Shown piece after piece: positions 25,077-33,289 of a DNA stretch of 33,980 bases. This DNA comes from an uncultured Pseudomonadota bacterium. GTDB taxonomy: Bacteria > Myxococcota_A > Bradymonadia > Bradymonadales > Bradymonadaceae. Position 1 is the stretch's first letter. Every line of letters starts with the position of its first letter. The translations under genes and the position numbers were made by a program. The stretch is taken from positions 1 to 33,980 of the forward strand of contig CATLTV010000038.1 in the NCBI GenBank assembly GCA_950059285.1, read 5' to 3'. The notes beneath the pieces are model-generated. The model did not search any database and was not told the origin of the DNA. It was given only the letters and a program-made list of their open reading frames with translations.

Positions 25077-25604
25077 TCAGGCCACGCGCATACTCGCCAT
25101 TCTCCTGACGCGCTCCACAAATGTTCTGGCGCTCAAAAACTCAAACAAATAGCGACCAAGTACAAGCTCATCCTGATCCTCAAGCAGCAACACCTGACCC
25201 CTCCTGAGACGCTCACCATTCACCAGCGTCCCGTTATGGGAATCAAGATCCATGATTTGTAGGCGATTATCCTCACGCACCGAAAACTGGCAGTGAATAT
25301 GTGAGATAGAATACTCGGGGATGACCATGTCGTTGTCCGATGAGCGCCCCACGCGAATCGCTGCTGTCTGTGGTCCATAAGGTGACTTGACCACAGGCCA
25401 AATCCTACGATTTAAACTCTGCGCCTGTTGTTGCTGGCCATGGATTGCTGCAAGAAACGTCTGCGCCTCGCCGCGCTCACCATCCTCGCTCAAATCACCC
25501 ACCACGTTCAGGCCCATGATGACACACACCTCGTAGTCTCTTCTGAACTGCTGAATCCCCTTGATCTCATAAGCCCTTATATAATCATTGATATGGTGCG
25601 CCAC
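25077..25604 (-). CDS. FHA-domain protein in the flgI operon
   Basis: The 175-residue protein carries one forkhead-associated domain at about residues 80-155, with all key residues: GRSSDND (86-92), the Ser-x-x-His pair in SISHIHC (99-105), and HNGTLVNG (123-130). FHA domains bind phosphothreonine peptides, which suggests control by a Ser/Thr kinase. The N-terminal 75 residues have no recognised fold. The gene starts at GTG with a strong GAGGAGG site and lies 53 bases past the flgJ gene on the same strand, so it is probably co-transcribed with flgI-flgJ. Confidence 0.85.
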   Translation of the reverse strand: MAHHINDYIRAYEIKGIQQFRRDYEVCVIMGLNVVGDLSEDGERGEAQTFLAAIHGQQQQAQSLNRRIWPVVKSPYGPQTAAIRVGRSSDNDMVIPEYSISHIHCQFSVREDNRLQIMDLDSHNGTLVNGERLRRGQVLLLEDQDELVLGRYLFEFLSARTFVERVRRMASMRVA

Positions 25605-25657
25605 GGCGACCTCCTCGTATCGTAAATGCTCTCGTCCTTGAACTCATGTCTACCATG

Positions 25658-25996
25658 TTACACCTGCTTGACGCCCCAGTGCTTGAGCAGGCTGTGCGCA
25701 ATCCCAACACCTTCTGACTGCGTTGAAATATGCTCGGCCAGCGCCTCCTGACCCATACCCTTGTACATATCATTGCCCTGACTTTGCTGAATCGCTCCGC
25801 CCTGCGATGACCCCTGCATTTGACTCAGAAGCTGACGCAAAAAGATCGCCTCAAATTGCTGAGCTACCTTGATCTTGTCGCGATCCTCCTGGCTTAGCTC
25901 TCCTTGCTCAACCTGCTCTGGACGCTGAGACTCCGCAGCGGTCGAACGTATCGCTTGCTGACTCAATATGCCGAGGTTGGCTCCACCGACGTTCAT
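25658..25996 (-). CDS. flgJ: rod-binding protein, FlgJ N-terminal type
   Basis: The 112-residue protein matches the FlgJ N-terminal (rod-binding) domain: VAQQFEAIFLRQLLSQMQGSS, then NDMYKGMGQEALAEHISTQSEGVGIAHSLLKHW. It caps the growing rod. The C-terminal peptidoglycan hydrolase found in enteric FlgJ is absent, so a separate muramidase would be needed. It follows flgI by 46 bases with an AAGGAG site. Confidence 0.9.
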   Translation of the reverse strand: MNVGGANLGILSQQAIRSTAAESQRPEQVEQGELSQEDRDKIKVAQQFEAIFLRQLLSQMQGSSQGGAIQQSQGNDMYKGMGQEALAEHISTQSEGVGIAHSLLKHWGVKQV

Positions 25997-26042
25997 AAAA
26001 GCTCCTTTAAATCAACATGATAAGTCATGCCATCAACAGGCA

Positions 26043-27221
26043 TCATTGAATCTCAAGCTGTGCATCAAGCGCTCCCGCTGCCTTGATCGCCTGCAATATC
26101 GCGATCAAATCACGTGGTGACACACCAATGGCGTTCAACGCCGAGACCACCTCTGCAATCGTCGCTCCCTCTGGAATCACCTGAAGCTTGGTCTTGTCCT
26201 CTGTCGCGTCCACACCACTGTCAGGCAACACCGCCGTGTTCCCCTGACCTCCAAAGGCCGAGGGCTGGGACGCGTTATAATCTGTGGACACATTGAGCGT
26301 CAGGTTGCCATGCGCCACGGCCACCTCTCTGATGCGCACATTTCCTCCAAGCACCACCGTGCCTGTCCTCTCATTCACCACAACGCGGGCCACCGTATCG
26401 GGCGTCACTTCAAGCTTCTCAACCTTGGCGATAAACTGCGGTGCAAACTCCTGCCAGTCCGCAGGTACTTCCACACGAATTGTCGCGGCATCAATCGCCT
26501 GGGCAATGCCCTCCACGGGCTTTGTGGGGTCCACCGTCACGGAAGGATCTGCAAACGCTGCATTGATCACGTTGGCCATCTCCACAGCTGTGCTAAAATC
26601 TGCTTCAAACAGGTTCAATAACAAGGTCTGGGATTTGCCCCACTCCTGCTCGATACCCTTCTCGATCATGCCGCCATCTGGAATGCGTCCCACGTTGAGG
26701 TGATTGCGTTGACGCGAGTTTGCACCTGCGCCCTGCACACCAAATCCACCCACGCTTAACGCTCCCTGTGCCATCGCATATACATTGCCATCCACAGCCC
26801 TCAAGGGCGTCATCAACAAGGTGCCTCCTTTCAGGCTCCTTGCATCGCCCACACTTGAGATGGTCACATCCACGCTCTGACCACTGCGTGCAAAGGCTGG
26901 AAGCTCTGCGGTCACCATCACCGCAGCGACGTTGCGTGTCCTCAGATCCTTACGGTCAATCTTGATGTTCAAACGACCCAACATCGAGGCGATGGTCTGC
27001 GTTGTCAACGCCGCCTGACCCGTATCACCCGTGTTATCAAGACCCACCACAATACCATAACCTATCAACTGGTTGGCTCGTGCTCCCTGCACATGAGAGA
27101 TGTCCTTGATCCTTGCCGCATACACATCTTCAGGGCTGATAATCACCGCAAAGGTGATCGCCATAACCGAGATAGCTAGCTTATAAATTATTGATTTAAA
27201 AAGATTTTTATTAAAAAACAT
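26043..27221 (-). CDS. flgI: flagellar P-ring protein FlgI
   Basis: FlgI forms the P-ring in the peptidoglycan layer, proof of a diderm cell. The 392-residue protein has a signal peptide cleaved after VYA (about residue 35). It also has the conserved sequences ARIKDISHVQGARANQLIGYGIVVGLDNTGDTG, RNVAAVMVTAELPAFARSGQSVDVTISSVGDARSLKGGTLLMTPL and VVLGGNVRIREVAVAHGNLTLNVS. It heads flgI-flgJ-FHA. The L-ring gene flgH and the chaperone flgA are not nearby. Confidence 0.97.
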   Translation of the reverse strand: MFFNKNLFKSIIYKLAISVMAITFAVIISPEDVYAARIKDISHVQGARANQLIGYGIVVGLDNTGDTGQAALTTQTIASMLGRLNIKIDRKDLRTRNVAAVMVTAELPAFARSGQSVDVTISSVGDARSLKGGTLLMTPLRAVDGNVYAMAQGALSVGGFGVQGAGANSRQRNHLNVGRIPDGGMIEKGIEQEWGKSQTLLLNLFEADFSTAVEMANVINAAFADPSVTVDPTKPVEGIAQAIDAATIRVEVPADWQEFAPQFIAKVEKLEVTPDTVARVVVNERTGTVVLGGNVRIREVAVAHGNLTLNVSTDYNASQPSAFGGQGNTAVLPDSGVDATEDKTKLQVIPEGATIAEVVSALNAIGVSPRDLIAILQAIKAAGALDAQLEIQ

Positions 27222-27459
27222 TGCGCATCCTGCCTGTCATGCGTCGTGTCTGATTCTTACACCTGCAAAATCCTGTGGCGATGGTCTGAACCCATGCCCA
27301 GGCGAGGTGCCATGTCATACATCCTCTCCTATCGACTCAAAGACCTGCTCGCCTTTAATCCCTGCCACGTTTAGTCAGACGAATCGCTAAATTTAACAGT
27401 CAGCTGTGTCGTTTGCTCTTCATGTCTAACACTCGCTCTCACCATTCAGGATAGCTGTT
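27222..27459. promoter_or_regulatory. divergent promoter region, flgI / motE-like-fliK-flgD
   Basis: This region lies between the flgI operon (minus) and the motE-like operon (plus). TGTCTGATTCTT at 27247-27258 lies 26 bases before flgI and matches the motif at other flagellar operon heads. On the plus strand TTTAGTCAGACG (about 27371-27382) is a looser copy in the right orientation for the other operon. Confidence 0.45.
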
Positions 27460-28011
27460 ATGTCTTTACACACGCTCTCTCAGAACTTCCGAAAACACCT
27501 GCTGTTTTCCACACTCCTTACAGGAGCGCTCTTGCTTCCCATGTCCTCTGCGACCATCGCTCAGGAGGACACCACCAAGGCAAGCGCAACAAAAACAGCA
27601 GCTCAGGAAAAAGCTCCCGAGAAGGCAACAAAACAACCTGACACCACGGCAAAGTCTCAGGCGTCTGCACCTGACACCTCGGCATCCAGTGACAAGGAAG
27701 CGTGTCTCACAACCCCTTCCGAGCGTGAGCAAGTCGTCATGAGACTCAAAAAAATGAGGCCAAAACCTGCTGCAAAGCTGCTCTCGGCGCTCCCCCCACA
27801 GCTCGCGGCTGACTTGCTCATCCGCATGACACCTCGTCAGAGCGCCAAGATCATGAACGAGCTTCCTCCTCAAACGGGGGCCATGCTCGTGGTCCTCCTC
27901 AGTCAAGACACACAACCTCAGGCTCCTGCAACTGCTCCTGGAAACGCGCCCGTGGCCGCTGCCGACAAGACAGCTCCTGCTGCGTCCAAGGACACCACTG
28001 CAAAGCCCTGA
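27460..28011 (+). CDS. MotE/MgtE_N-like secreted protein (putative motility accessory)
   Basis: The 183-residue protein has a signal peptide (LLFSTLLTGALLLPMSSATIA), a Lys/Ala/Thr-rich linker, and a short repeat domain at about residues 95-150. The domain has the MgtE_N/FliG-like pattern of MotE: MRPKPAAKLLSALPPQLAADLLIRM, then TPRQSAKIMNELPPQTGAMLVVLLS. MotE is a periplasmic chaperone of the stator protein MotC in rhizobia, and relatives stand next to fliK and flgD in many flagellar clusters. The place directly before fliK supports the call. A Pro/Ala-rich tail follows the domain. Confidence 0.55.
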   Translation: MSLHTLSQNFRKHLLFSTLLTGALLLPMSSATIAQEDTTKASATKTAAQEKAPEKATKQPDTTAKSQASAPDTSASSDKEACLTTPSEREQVVMRLKKMRPKPAAKLLSALPPQLAADLLIRMTPRQSAKIMNELPPQTGAMLVVLLSQDTQPQAPATAPGNAPVAAADKTAPAASKDTTAKP

Positions 28012-28072
28012 TTCATATAAGAAATATACGCATACAAAGACACTACCAACTACTACGCACAAGGCCTGAACC

Positions 28073-29368
28073 ATGTCTTCCGTCCCCACATTCAGCATCC
28101 CAAAGCCGCCCATCTCATCCAGGCCACCCACGGCTCGTCTGATCCCCTCCCCGGATACCTCATCGGCGCTCTCCGATCTGTTCTCCGAAGATCTCTCTCA
28201 CAAAGGCTCGCGTGAACGTACCGATATGCTTCAAAGCCAGTCCTTCAAGGACACGCTCAATCGCATCTCGTCGCAACATGAACAGTACAAGGAAGACACC
28301 CCCGAAAACGACGCCGCCTTTCAGGCCCTCTTTGAGCCCATCCACACCGCTCAAAATATACAGGCCCTGAGCTCATCCACGTCCCAGGAGTTCATCTCCT
28401 TACACAAGAGTCTTATCATGCCTGATCGTCCCAAAACATCACCGTCCAAGTTGGCTCTCTCTGTCGTTCTTAAACCTGACGCATCCGAAGCCAGTGAGCT
28501 TCAGCACACCAGGAACCAGGCTCGTCTCAGGCTCCTCGCTCCTCTTGAAAATCAGGACGGACAGCCCTCCATTCGCTCCACACAGCGCCTTGATATTCTC
28601 AGCCACGCCGCTCCCTCAAGTGCCCCCACAGAAGAGGTCGAGGACGCGCCAAGAACGCTCTCCATGTATGGTTCGGACCTTGAGGATGTCTCCAACGACG
28701 ACCAAGAAAAACAGATTCGATTCAAGGGCTTGAATGAGCATCGTGAAGAGGCTGAGTTTGATAAACTTCAAGCCAAGGAACGTCTCCAGAAACCTCTGGA
28801 TCCCAACCCCTTCATGCGAAAGACAGGCTCACCTCTGAAGGTCACGATCCCTCCCACAGCGCAAGCTGCCGAGGTCGCTCCACAACCTGCTGTCCCCGAA
28901 AAAGCTCCCTCCCTGGTCAAGCTCAACCAACCCTCGGGTTCATCCCCCACGTTCACCTCTGATGCTGTCCTTCAGAGCCCCAAGGCACAACGTGTCGCGC
29001 TCTCCATGGAGCAGTCCCCACAGGGTCAGAAGCTTGAACTCGAAATCATGGACTCTTTTGGTAAGCCACTGACACTCAAGATTACATTTGAACATCAACG
29101 TGCACGTGCTGCCTGTTTTGGCTCTCACTTCCATGACCCCGCTCAACTTGAGTATGTCATCGATTCTGTACGCACTGCACTTGAAGCAAGCGGCTATGAG
29201 CTGGGTGACTTCATCACGCACCACCAACGCCAGCAGAGCAACAAACAGGGGCAACACGGCGGACCTGGTTACAACGATGGCGCTGACTTTGCTCAGGATG
29301 ATGAAGCTGCCACCAAAAAGCCACGCGAAGTCCTTCATGTTGTTGGCATCATCAACCGCATTGCCTGA
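28073..29368 (+). CDS. fliK: flagellar hook-length control protein FliK
   Basis: FliK measures hook length and switches export from hook to filament proteins. The 431-residue protein has a long Ser/Pro/Gln-rich disordered N-terminal two thirds, as expected of the ruler part. A C-terminal FliK-type domain at about 300-400 has LSMEQSPQGQKLELEIMDSFGKPLTLKITFEHQRARAACFG and YVIDSVRTALEASGYELGDF. A Gln/His/Gly-rich tail follows. Its place before flgD and flgE is the usual one. Confidence 0.85.
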   Translation: MSSVPTFSIPKPPISSRPPTARLIPSPDTSSALSDLFSEDLSHKGSRERTDMLQSQSFKDTLNRISSQHEQYKEDTPENDAAFQALFEPIHTAQNIQALSSSTSQEFISLHKSLIMPDRPKTSPSKLALSVVLKPDASEASELQHTRNQARLRLLAPLENQDGQPSIRSTQRLDILSHAAPSSAPTEEVEDAPRTLSMYGSDLEDVSNDDQEKQIRFKGLNEHREEAEFDKLQAKERLQKPLDPNPFMRKTGSPLKVTIPPTAQAAEVAPQPAVPEKAPSLVKLNQPSGSSPTFTSDAVLQSPKAQRVALSMEQSPQGQKLELEIMDSFGKPLTLKITFEHQRARAACFGSHFHDPAQLEYVIDSVRTALEASGYELGDFITHHQRQQSNKQGQHGGPGYNDGADFAQDDEAATKKPREVLHVVGIINRIA

Positions 29369-29438
29369 TACCAGAGATTCAAATCAATCAATACAAGTAT
29401 CTGGATTATAACGACAAACACACCGAGGATTCTTACTC

Positions 29439-30122
29439 ATGCAGATCACAACCTCTCAGTCAGTCAGCGCACAACAGGCGCTCAGCGGTACAGCCAACAC
29501 CACCAACAAGGAGCTTGATCGTGATGCATTCCTCAAGCTCCTCACCACACAAATGCAGGCTCAGGACCCCTTGAATCCGATGGACAACACACAGTTTGTC
29601 TCACAGCTCAGCCAGTTCACTAGCCTTGAGCGTCTTGAGTCCATGTCCAGCAGCCTCAACACCCTGGCGATGAGCACGGCCTCCAACACCAGCGCTCAGA
29701 TGGTCTCCTTCATCGGTAAGAACATCGATATCGCGCGCTCGGACATCACGCTTGATGGTTCTCGGCAACATACACCTGCACGACTTGCTCTGGCAGATGA
29801 TGCGAGCCAGATCACCATCAGCATCAAGGATGACTCGGGCAAGATCGTGCGCACCATCGAAATGGGACGCAATGAAGCTGGTGAAGTCGACCTTGAATGG
29901 GATGGACTCGCCGATGACGGCTCCCCCCTTGAGGAAGGAAATTACACAATTTCAGTACAGGCCCTTAACGAAGAGGGCGACCGCGTCGATACGCAGGTCA
30001 TTACCAAGAGACGTGTTTCTGGCGTGAGCTTTGAACAAGGGCTCCCTCGTCTGGAGCTCGAAGGTCTTGAAGATCAACCTGCTTCTCTTGGTGAAGTACA
30101 ACAGGTCACACAGGAAGGTTAG
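29439..30122 (+). CDS. flgD: flagellar hook-capping protein FlgD
   Basis: FlgD caps the hook during assembly. The 227-residue protein has the diagnostic N-terminal sequence LDRDAFLKLLTTQMQAQDPLNPMDNTQFVSQLSQFTSLER, then FlgD Ig-like and tudor-like domains (ITISIKDDSGKIVRTIEMGRNEAGEVDLEWDGLADDGSPLEEGNYTISV). The GAGGA site is good. It is the last gene of the motE-like-fliK-flgD group; a terminator lies 160 bases further on. Confidence 0.97.
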   Translation: MQITTSQSVSAQQALSGTANTTNKELDRDAFLKLLTTQMQAQDPLNPMDNTQFVSQLSQFTSLERLESMSSSLNTLAMSTASNTSAQMVSFIGKNIDIARSDITLDGSRQHTPARLALADDASQITISIKDDSGKIVRTIEMGRNEAGEVDLEWDGLADDGSPLEEGNYTISVQALNEEGDRVDTQVITKRRVSGVSFEQGLPRLELEGLEDQPASLGEVQQVTQEG

Positions 30123-30494
30123 GGCTTCAAGGTTCATAGCTTTCAACTGTTTGAAAAATAAGAAAATTCTTCTTCCAAAGAATGCATACCACTCCACATG
30201 TACGATCTGTATTAAAGCGTTTAACACCTCACCCTTTCGTTTTGAATCCAGGATGGTAGATGTGGAGTGCAGCATACTCGAGTGAAGAAGAACTGAAGAG
30301 AGGCCAGAGGGTGCGCACCCTCTGGCCTCTCTTCAGTTCTTCTTCATGCTCGTGAACCAAGTTCTTTTTAAACACGATTACCAGACGCGTCGATGACACA
30401 AGCTGTAGAACGCATGGGAATCCAGTCAAAAAGGCAGGTTGGAGAGACTATCACCCATGTCACACCCTATCCTCACAACCATGAGATAAGTATT
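30123..30494. other. intergenic region between flgD and flgE
   Basis: This 372-base gap holds a long-range inverted repeat, CACTCCACAT (30190-30199) and ATGTGGAGTG (30260-30269), then a perfect 64-bp palindrome, then the flgE leader. No gene is supported. An open frame from 30393 runs into flgE, but the extra residues have no match to hook proteins. Confidence 0.4.
30283..30346. terminator. perfect 64-bp palindrome between flgD and flgE
   Basis: Two 32-bp arms meet at GTGCGCAC with no loop. The GC-rich stem has no strong T-run directly outside it. It lies 160 bases past flgD and 148 bases before flgE, and shows that flgE is transcribed separately. Confidence 0.75.
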
Positions 30495-31736
30495 ATGAGC
30501 TTGATGAAATCAATTCGTATCGGAATGAGTGGACTTGACGCAAACTCTCGCGCGCTCGGCGTGGTCGGCGATAACATCGCCAACGCCAACACGGCAGGCT
30601 TCAAGTCATCGCGAGCCAACTTTGCGGATGTGCTCGCAGGCACTCAACTTGGCTCGGGTGTGCAGGTTGGCTCCTATCAACAGGACTTCTCTCAGGGCGA
30701 TCTGGAGATGACAGGCAACGCACTCGACCTCGCCATTAGCGGCCCTGGCTTTCTGATGGTCAAGGGCGAGGTTGGCGGACAGGAGGGCACCTTCTATACG
30801 CGCGCGGGCCAGTTCATGCTCAATGCTGATGGCTACGTCACATCTCCTGGTGGTCTTCGACTTCAGGGTTATGGCGTGGATGACAATGGCGATGTCAACA
30901 TGGGCGCGCTTGGTGACCTCCAGCTTGGCAACCTCAGGCAGCCCGCCAAACCCACCAACAATGTGGGCATTGATATCAACCTCTCTGCCACTGAAGAACC
31001 GATGGCAGCGGCCTTTGATCCCGCAAACCCCACCGAGACAAGCCATCACTCCACAAGCGTCACGATTTATGACTCACTTGGCCGTCCCATCGACGCGGAC
31101 GTCTACTACACCATGACCGCTCCTGGTGAGTGGTCCTACAATGTGCTCGTGGATGGCGAATCCATTGATGGTGGAACACCGGGCACAGCCACAGAGATTA
31201 CCAGCGGTACGCTCTCCTTTGACACCGATGGCAACCTCACCACACACACACCTGGTGCGACCACATTTAACCCCGCAAATGCCACACAACCTCAAGATAT
31301 TATTATGGATTTTGAGGGAAGCACACAGGTCGCAGCAGATTCATCCTTGAGAGGTCTCTCTCAGGATGGCTACGCCTCTGGTGAGCTGCGTGACATTGAA
31401 ATCAACGACAAGGGCGAGATCATCGGCATCTTCTCAAACGGCGAGAACCAGACCGTGGGTCGCGTCGCCATGACAGACTTTCAGGCCCCCGAAGGTCTTG
31501 ACCGACTTGGTGGTAACCTCTGGGGTGCCACCAGTGCCAGCGGTGAAGCGCTCGTGGGCGCACCTGGTACAGGCAAGATGGGAGGTCTTGTCTCGGGAGC
31601 CGTGGAAGGTTCCAACGTCGACATGTCTTACGAGTTCGTCAAAATGATCGCGTTCCAGAGGGGCTTCCAGGCTTCTTCCAAGTCCATCACCACGGGTGAT
31701 CAGTTGCTCAACGAAGTGATTAACTTGAAGCGCTAG
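30495..31736 (+). CDS. flgE: flagellar hook protein FlgE
   Basis: FlgE builds the hook. The 413-residue protein has the rod/hook N-terminus (SIRIGMSGLDANSRALGVVGDNIANANTAGFKSSRANF), the hook D1/D2 part (GDLEMTGNALDLAISGPGFLMV; SVTIYDSLGRPIDADVYYT), and the C-terminal motif GAVEGSNVDMSYEFVKMIAFQRGFQASSKSITTGDQLLNEVINLKR. ATG 30495 is chosen because the family N-terminus begins there; ATG 30504 is also possible. The frame extends to 30393, but that part is not FlgE-like. Confidence 0.96.
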   Translation: MSLMKSIRIGMSGLDANSRALGVVGDNIANANTAGFKSSRANFADVLAGTQLGSGVQVGSYQQDFSQGDLEMTGNALDLAISGPGFLMVKGEVGGQEGTFYTRAGQFMLNADGYVTSPGGLRLQGYGVDDNGDVNMGALGDLQLGNLRQPAKPTNNVGIDINLSATEEPMAAAFDPANPTETSHHSTSVTIYDSLGRPIDADVYYTMTAPGEWSYNVLVDGESIDGGTPGTATEITSGTLSFDTDGNLTTHTPGATTFNPANATQPQDIIMDFEGSTQVAADSSLRGLSQDGYASGELRDIEINDKGEIIGIFSNGENQTVGRVAMTDFQAPEGLDRLGGNLWGATSASGEALVGAPGTGKMGGLVSGAVEGSNVDMSYEFVKMIAFQRGFQASSKSITTGDQLLNEVINLKR

Positions 31737-31745
31737 TTCTCCCTA

Positions 31746-31785
31746 GAAATAACGTTATAACGTTATAACGTTATAACGTTATTTC
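31746..31785. repeat. AACGTT array 1 (four units, 8-bp period), 40-bp palindrome
   Basis: AACGTT occurs at 31751, 31759, 31767 and 31775 with AT between units, and the whole stretch is a perfect palindrome. It lies 9 bases past the flgE stop and upstream of the parA-RHH pair. It could be a set of operator or partition sites for the RHH protein; a terminator role is less likely given the low GC. Confidence 0.8.
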
Positions 31786-31815
31786 CTCCAACAGGCCGTC
31801 ATATAGCCATGACGT

Positions 31816-31857
31816 GAACAGCCTAAACCTTTTATTTATAAAAGGTTTAGGCTGTTC
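31816..31857. terminator. 42-bp inverted repeat between flgE and parA
   Basis: Two 20-bp arms (GAACAGCCTAAACCTTTTAT and its complement) flank a 2-base loop. It is the likely flgE terminator and insulates the parA promoter. Confidence 0.75.
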
Positions 31858-31879
31858 TATTTCAATTGGCGTTGACGAC

Positions 31880-31905
31880 ATAACGTTATAACGTTATAAC
31901 GTTAT
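31880..31905. repeat. AACGTT array 2 (three units, 8-bp period)
   Basis: AACGTT occurs at 31882, 31890 and 31898 in a 26-bp palindrome, about 100 bases before parA. It has the same unit and period as arrays 1 and 3. Its position in the parA promoter region suggests autoregulation, a partition site, or both. Confidence 0.8.
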
Positions 31906-32007
31906 TTACGTTCAAATTCATATCAACAGACCTGAGTTTGGACAGGATCTCAAGGACGAGATCCGCCATCACACTACCATTCACTGGCCATGTAACAGGA
32001 GGTTACC

Positions 32008-32733
32008 ATGCATGTGATCGCATTCCCTGGTCAAAAGGGAGGTACGGGTAAATCCACCATTTGCCTCAACCTCGCCGTCGAGCTTGCTCAACAGGACTAC
32101 CGCGTGGTGATCCTTGACGCTGATCCTCAAGGTTCACTCTCAAGCTGGTATCAAGCAGCTCAGGCCCACGAAGAAGAACACCCCGACTATAAATATCCCA
32201 CCGTCATCGGCGCGCTGGATAACCTGAAAAAGACGCTCGAATCTCTCGCGCCAGCATTTGATGTCGCCATGATCGATTTGCCCGGACGAGATGCAAAAAT
32301 TCAACGCCAGGCCCTCATGTGCGCCGATACCGCGTTGCTCGTCATCGCACCAGGTAGCTTTGATATCTGGACGCTTGAACACACCCTTGATTACGTCAAT
32401 CAGGCCAAGGAACTTCGCCAGGAACGCGATGAACTCCTTGGCACGGATAATCCCCTTCAGGCAGCCTTTATCCGCAATCGATTTGTCGCACAGCAAAACC
32501 TTTCAAAGCGCGTCTCCGAACTCCTTGGTGAGGTCGAAGAACCTATTCTTGAGAGCGCCGTGTCTGCACGCGTGGCCTTTGCTGAGGTCCCCGCAGAGGG
32601 TATCGGCGTCTCCCTGTATCATGACAAGAACGCAGCTCGTGAAATCAAGGTTCTGACACAGGAAATTACAGAAAAATTTGGTATTTCAAACATTTATAAC
32701 ACCATCGAAAAGAGCAAACTCCCCGCAGCTTGA
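32008..32733 (+). CDS. ParA-family partition ATPase
   Basis: The 241-residue protein is a small (type Ib-like) ParA without an N-terminal HTH. It has the deviant Walker A motif KGGTGKST (residues 10-17) with the signature lysine, the A' strand VVILDADPQGS (33-43), and the Walker B strand MIDLPG (88-93). Such ATPases bind DNA nonspecifically as ATP dimers and move cargo such as plasmids, chromosome regions or chemoreceptor arrays with a partner that stimulates hydrolysis. A perfect AGGAGG site precedes the ATG. The partner is probably the RHH protein coded next. It is not an FlhG-type MinD: no FlhF gene is near, and the family details differ. Confidence 0.93.
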   Translation: MHVIAFPGQKGGTGKSTICLNLAVELAQQDYRVVILDADPQGSLSSWYQAAQAHEEEHPDYKYPTVIGALDNLKKTLESLAPAFDVAMIDLPGRDAKIQRQALMCADTALLVIAPGSFDIWTLEHTLDYVNQAKELRQERDELLGTDNPLQAAFIRNRFVAQQNLSKRVSELLGEVEEPILESAVSARVAFAEVPAEGIGVSLYHDKNAAREIKVLTQEITEKFGISNIYNTIEKSKLPAA

Positions 32734-32761
32734 ACCCTCTTTGTGACAAGGAACGTCTACC

Positions 32762-33196
32762 ATGGCCAAGAAATCATCCCTCAGCCTCAAGCCCTCCACA
32801 CCTCGCTCCAAAAAGGCCGAGCTTCAATCCAGGATCGAAGCCTTTGAAGCTTCTGGAGAGCCCGTCGCACCAAAACTTCGTAAACAGGGCACGCTGACCG
32901 CTGTCCCAAAACTTGAAGACGCGACCGAGGACACCCCACAAGAAACCACCACCACATCCTCCACTTCTCTTCCCTCCACCATTTATCAACGCGCCAAGGG
33001 TGGTCAGAAGGACTACCGCTCCACCATTTATTTCCCCGTTGAGCTGCACGAGCTGCTCAAAAGCTACTGCTCCGCAGAGCGCACAAGCATCAGCACGCTC
33101 GTCACTCAAATCGTACAGAAGCATCTTGAAGAAATCGGTCCTGTGGATGATGTCAACGCGTTCATGGCCGCCTATTACAACAGTAAATCCAACTGA
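32762..33196 (+). CDS. ribbon-helix-helix protein, ParG/omega-like partner of ParA
   Basis: The 144-residue protein has a basic, disordered N-terminal half (KKSSLSLKPSTPRSKKAELQ, then a Thr/Ser-rich run) and a C-terminal RHH domain at about residues 85-125: strand RSTIYFP, helix VELHELLKSYCSAER, then SISTLVTQIVQKHLEE. This is the layout of ParG- and omega-type partition proteins, where the flexible N-terminus stimulates ParA and the RHH dimer binds short repeats. The gene starts 28 bases after parA with an AAGGAA site. The AACGTT arrays are the obvious candidate binding sites. A transcription-repressor role is also likely. Confidence 0.8.
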   Translation: MAKKSSLSLKPSTPRSKKAELQSRIEAFEASGEPVAPKLRKQGTLTAVPKLEDATEDTPQETTTTSSTSLPSTIYQRAKGGQKDYRSTIYFPVELHELLKSYCSAERTSISTLVTQIVQKHLEEIGPVDDVNAFMAAYYNSKSN

Positions 33197-33214
33197 TTTT
33201 TCTTCTCTGAGAAC

Positions 33215-33256
33215 AAGCACAGGCCCATGTATGTTCACATACATGGGCCTGTGCTT
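33215..33256 (+). terminator. terminator of the parA-RHH operon
   Basis: Two 20-bp arms (AAGCACAGGCCCATGTATGT and its complement) flank a 2-base centre. TTTTTT closes the right arm, which is a classic intrinsic terminator 18 bases after the RHH stop. Confidence 0.9.
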
Positions 33257-33289
33257 TTTTCATAATCCCCTCACCTGGAGGACCTTCTT

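Noticed and set aside
27312-27374. 20-codon leader peptide upstream of the motE-like gene
   Set aside because: The ribosome site is too close to the ATG and the peptide has no attenuation feature; it is probably chance.
30393-30494. 34-residue N-terminal extension of FlgE
   Set aside because: The hook-protein N-terminus begins at MSLMKSIRIGMSG; the extra residues are unlike the family.
31746-31905. CRISPR-like or mobile-element repeats
   Set aside because: The units are 6 bp at an 8-bp period with 2-base spacers, with no spacers of CRISPR size and no cas or transposase gene. A protein-binding array is the better reading.
31880-33196. classical ParB/parS system
   Set aside because: The second gene has an RHH fold, not the ParB HTH/CTPase fold, and no TGTTTCACGTGAAACA-type site was seen.
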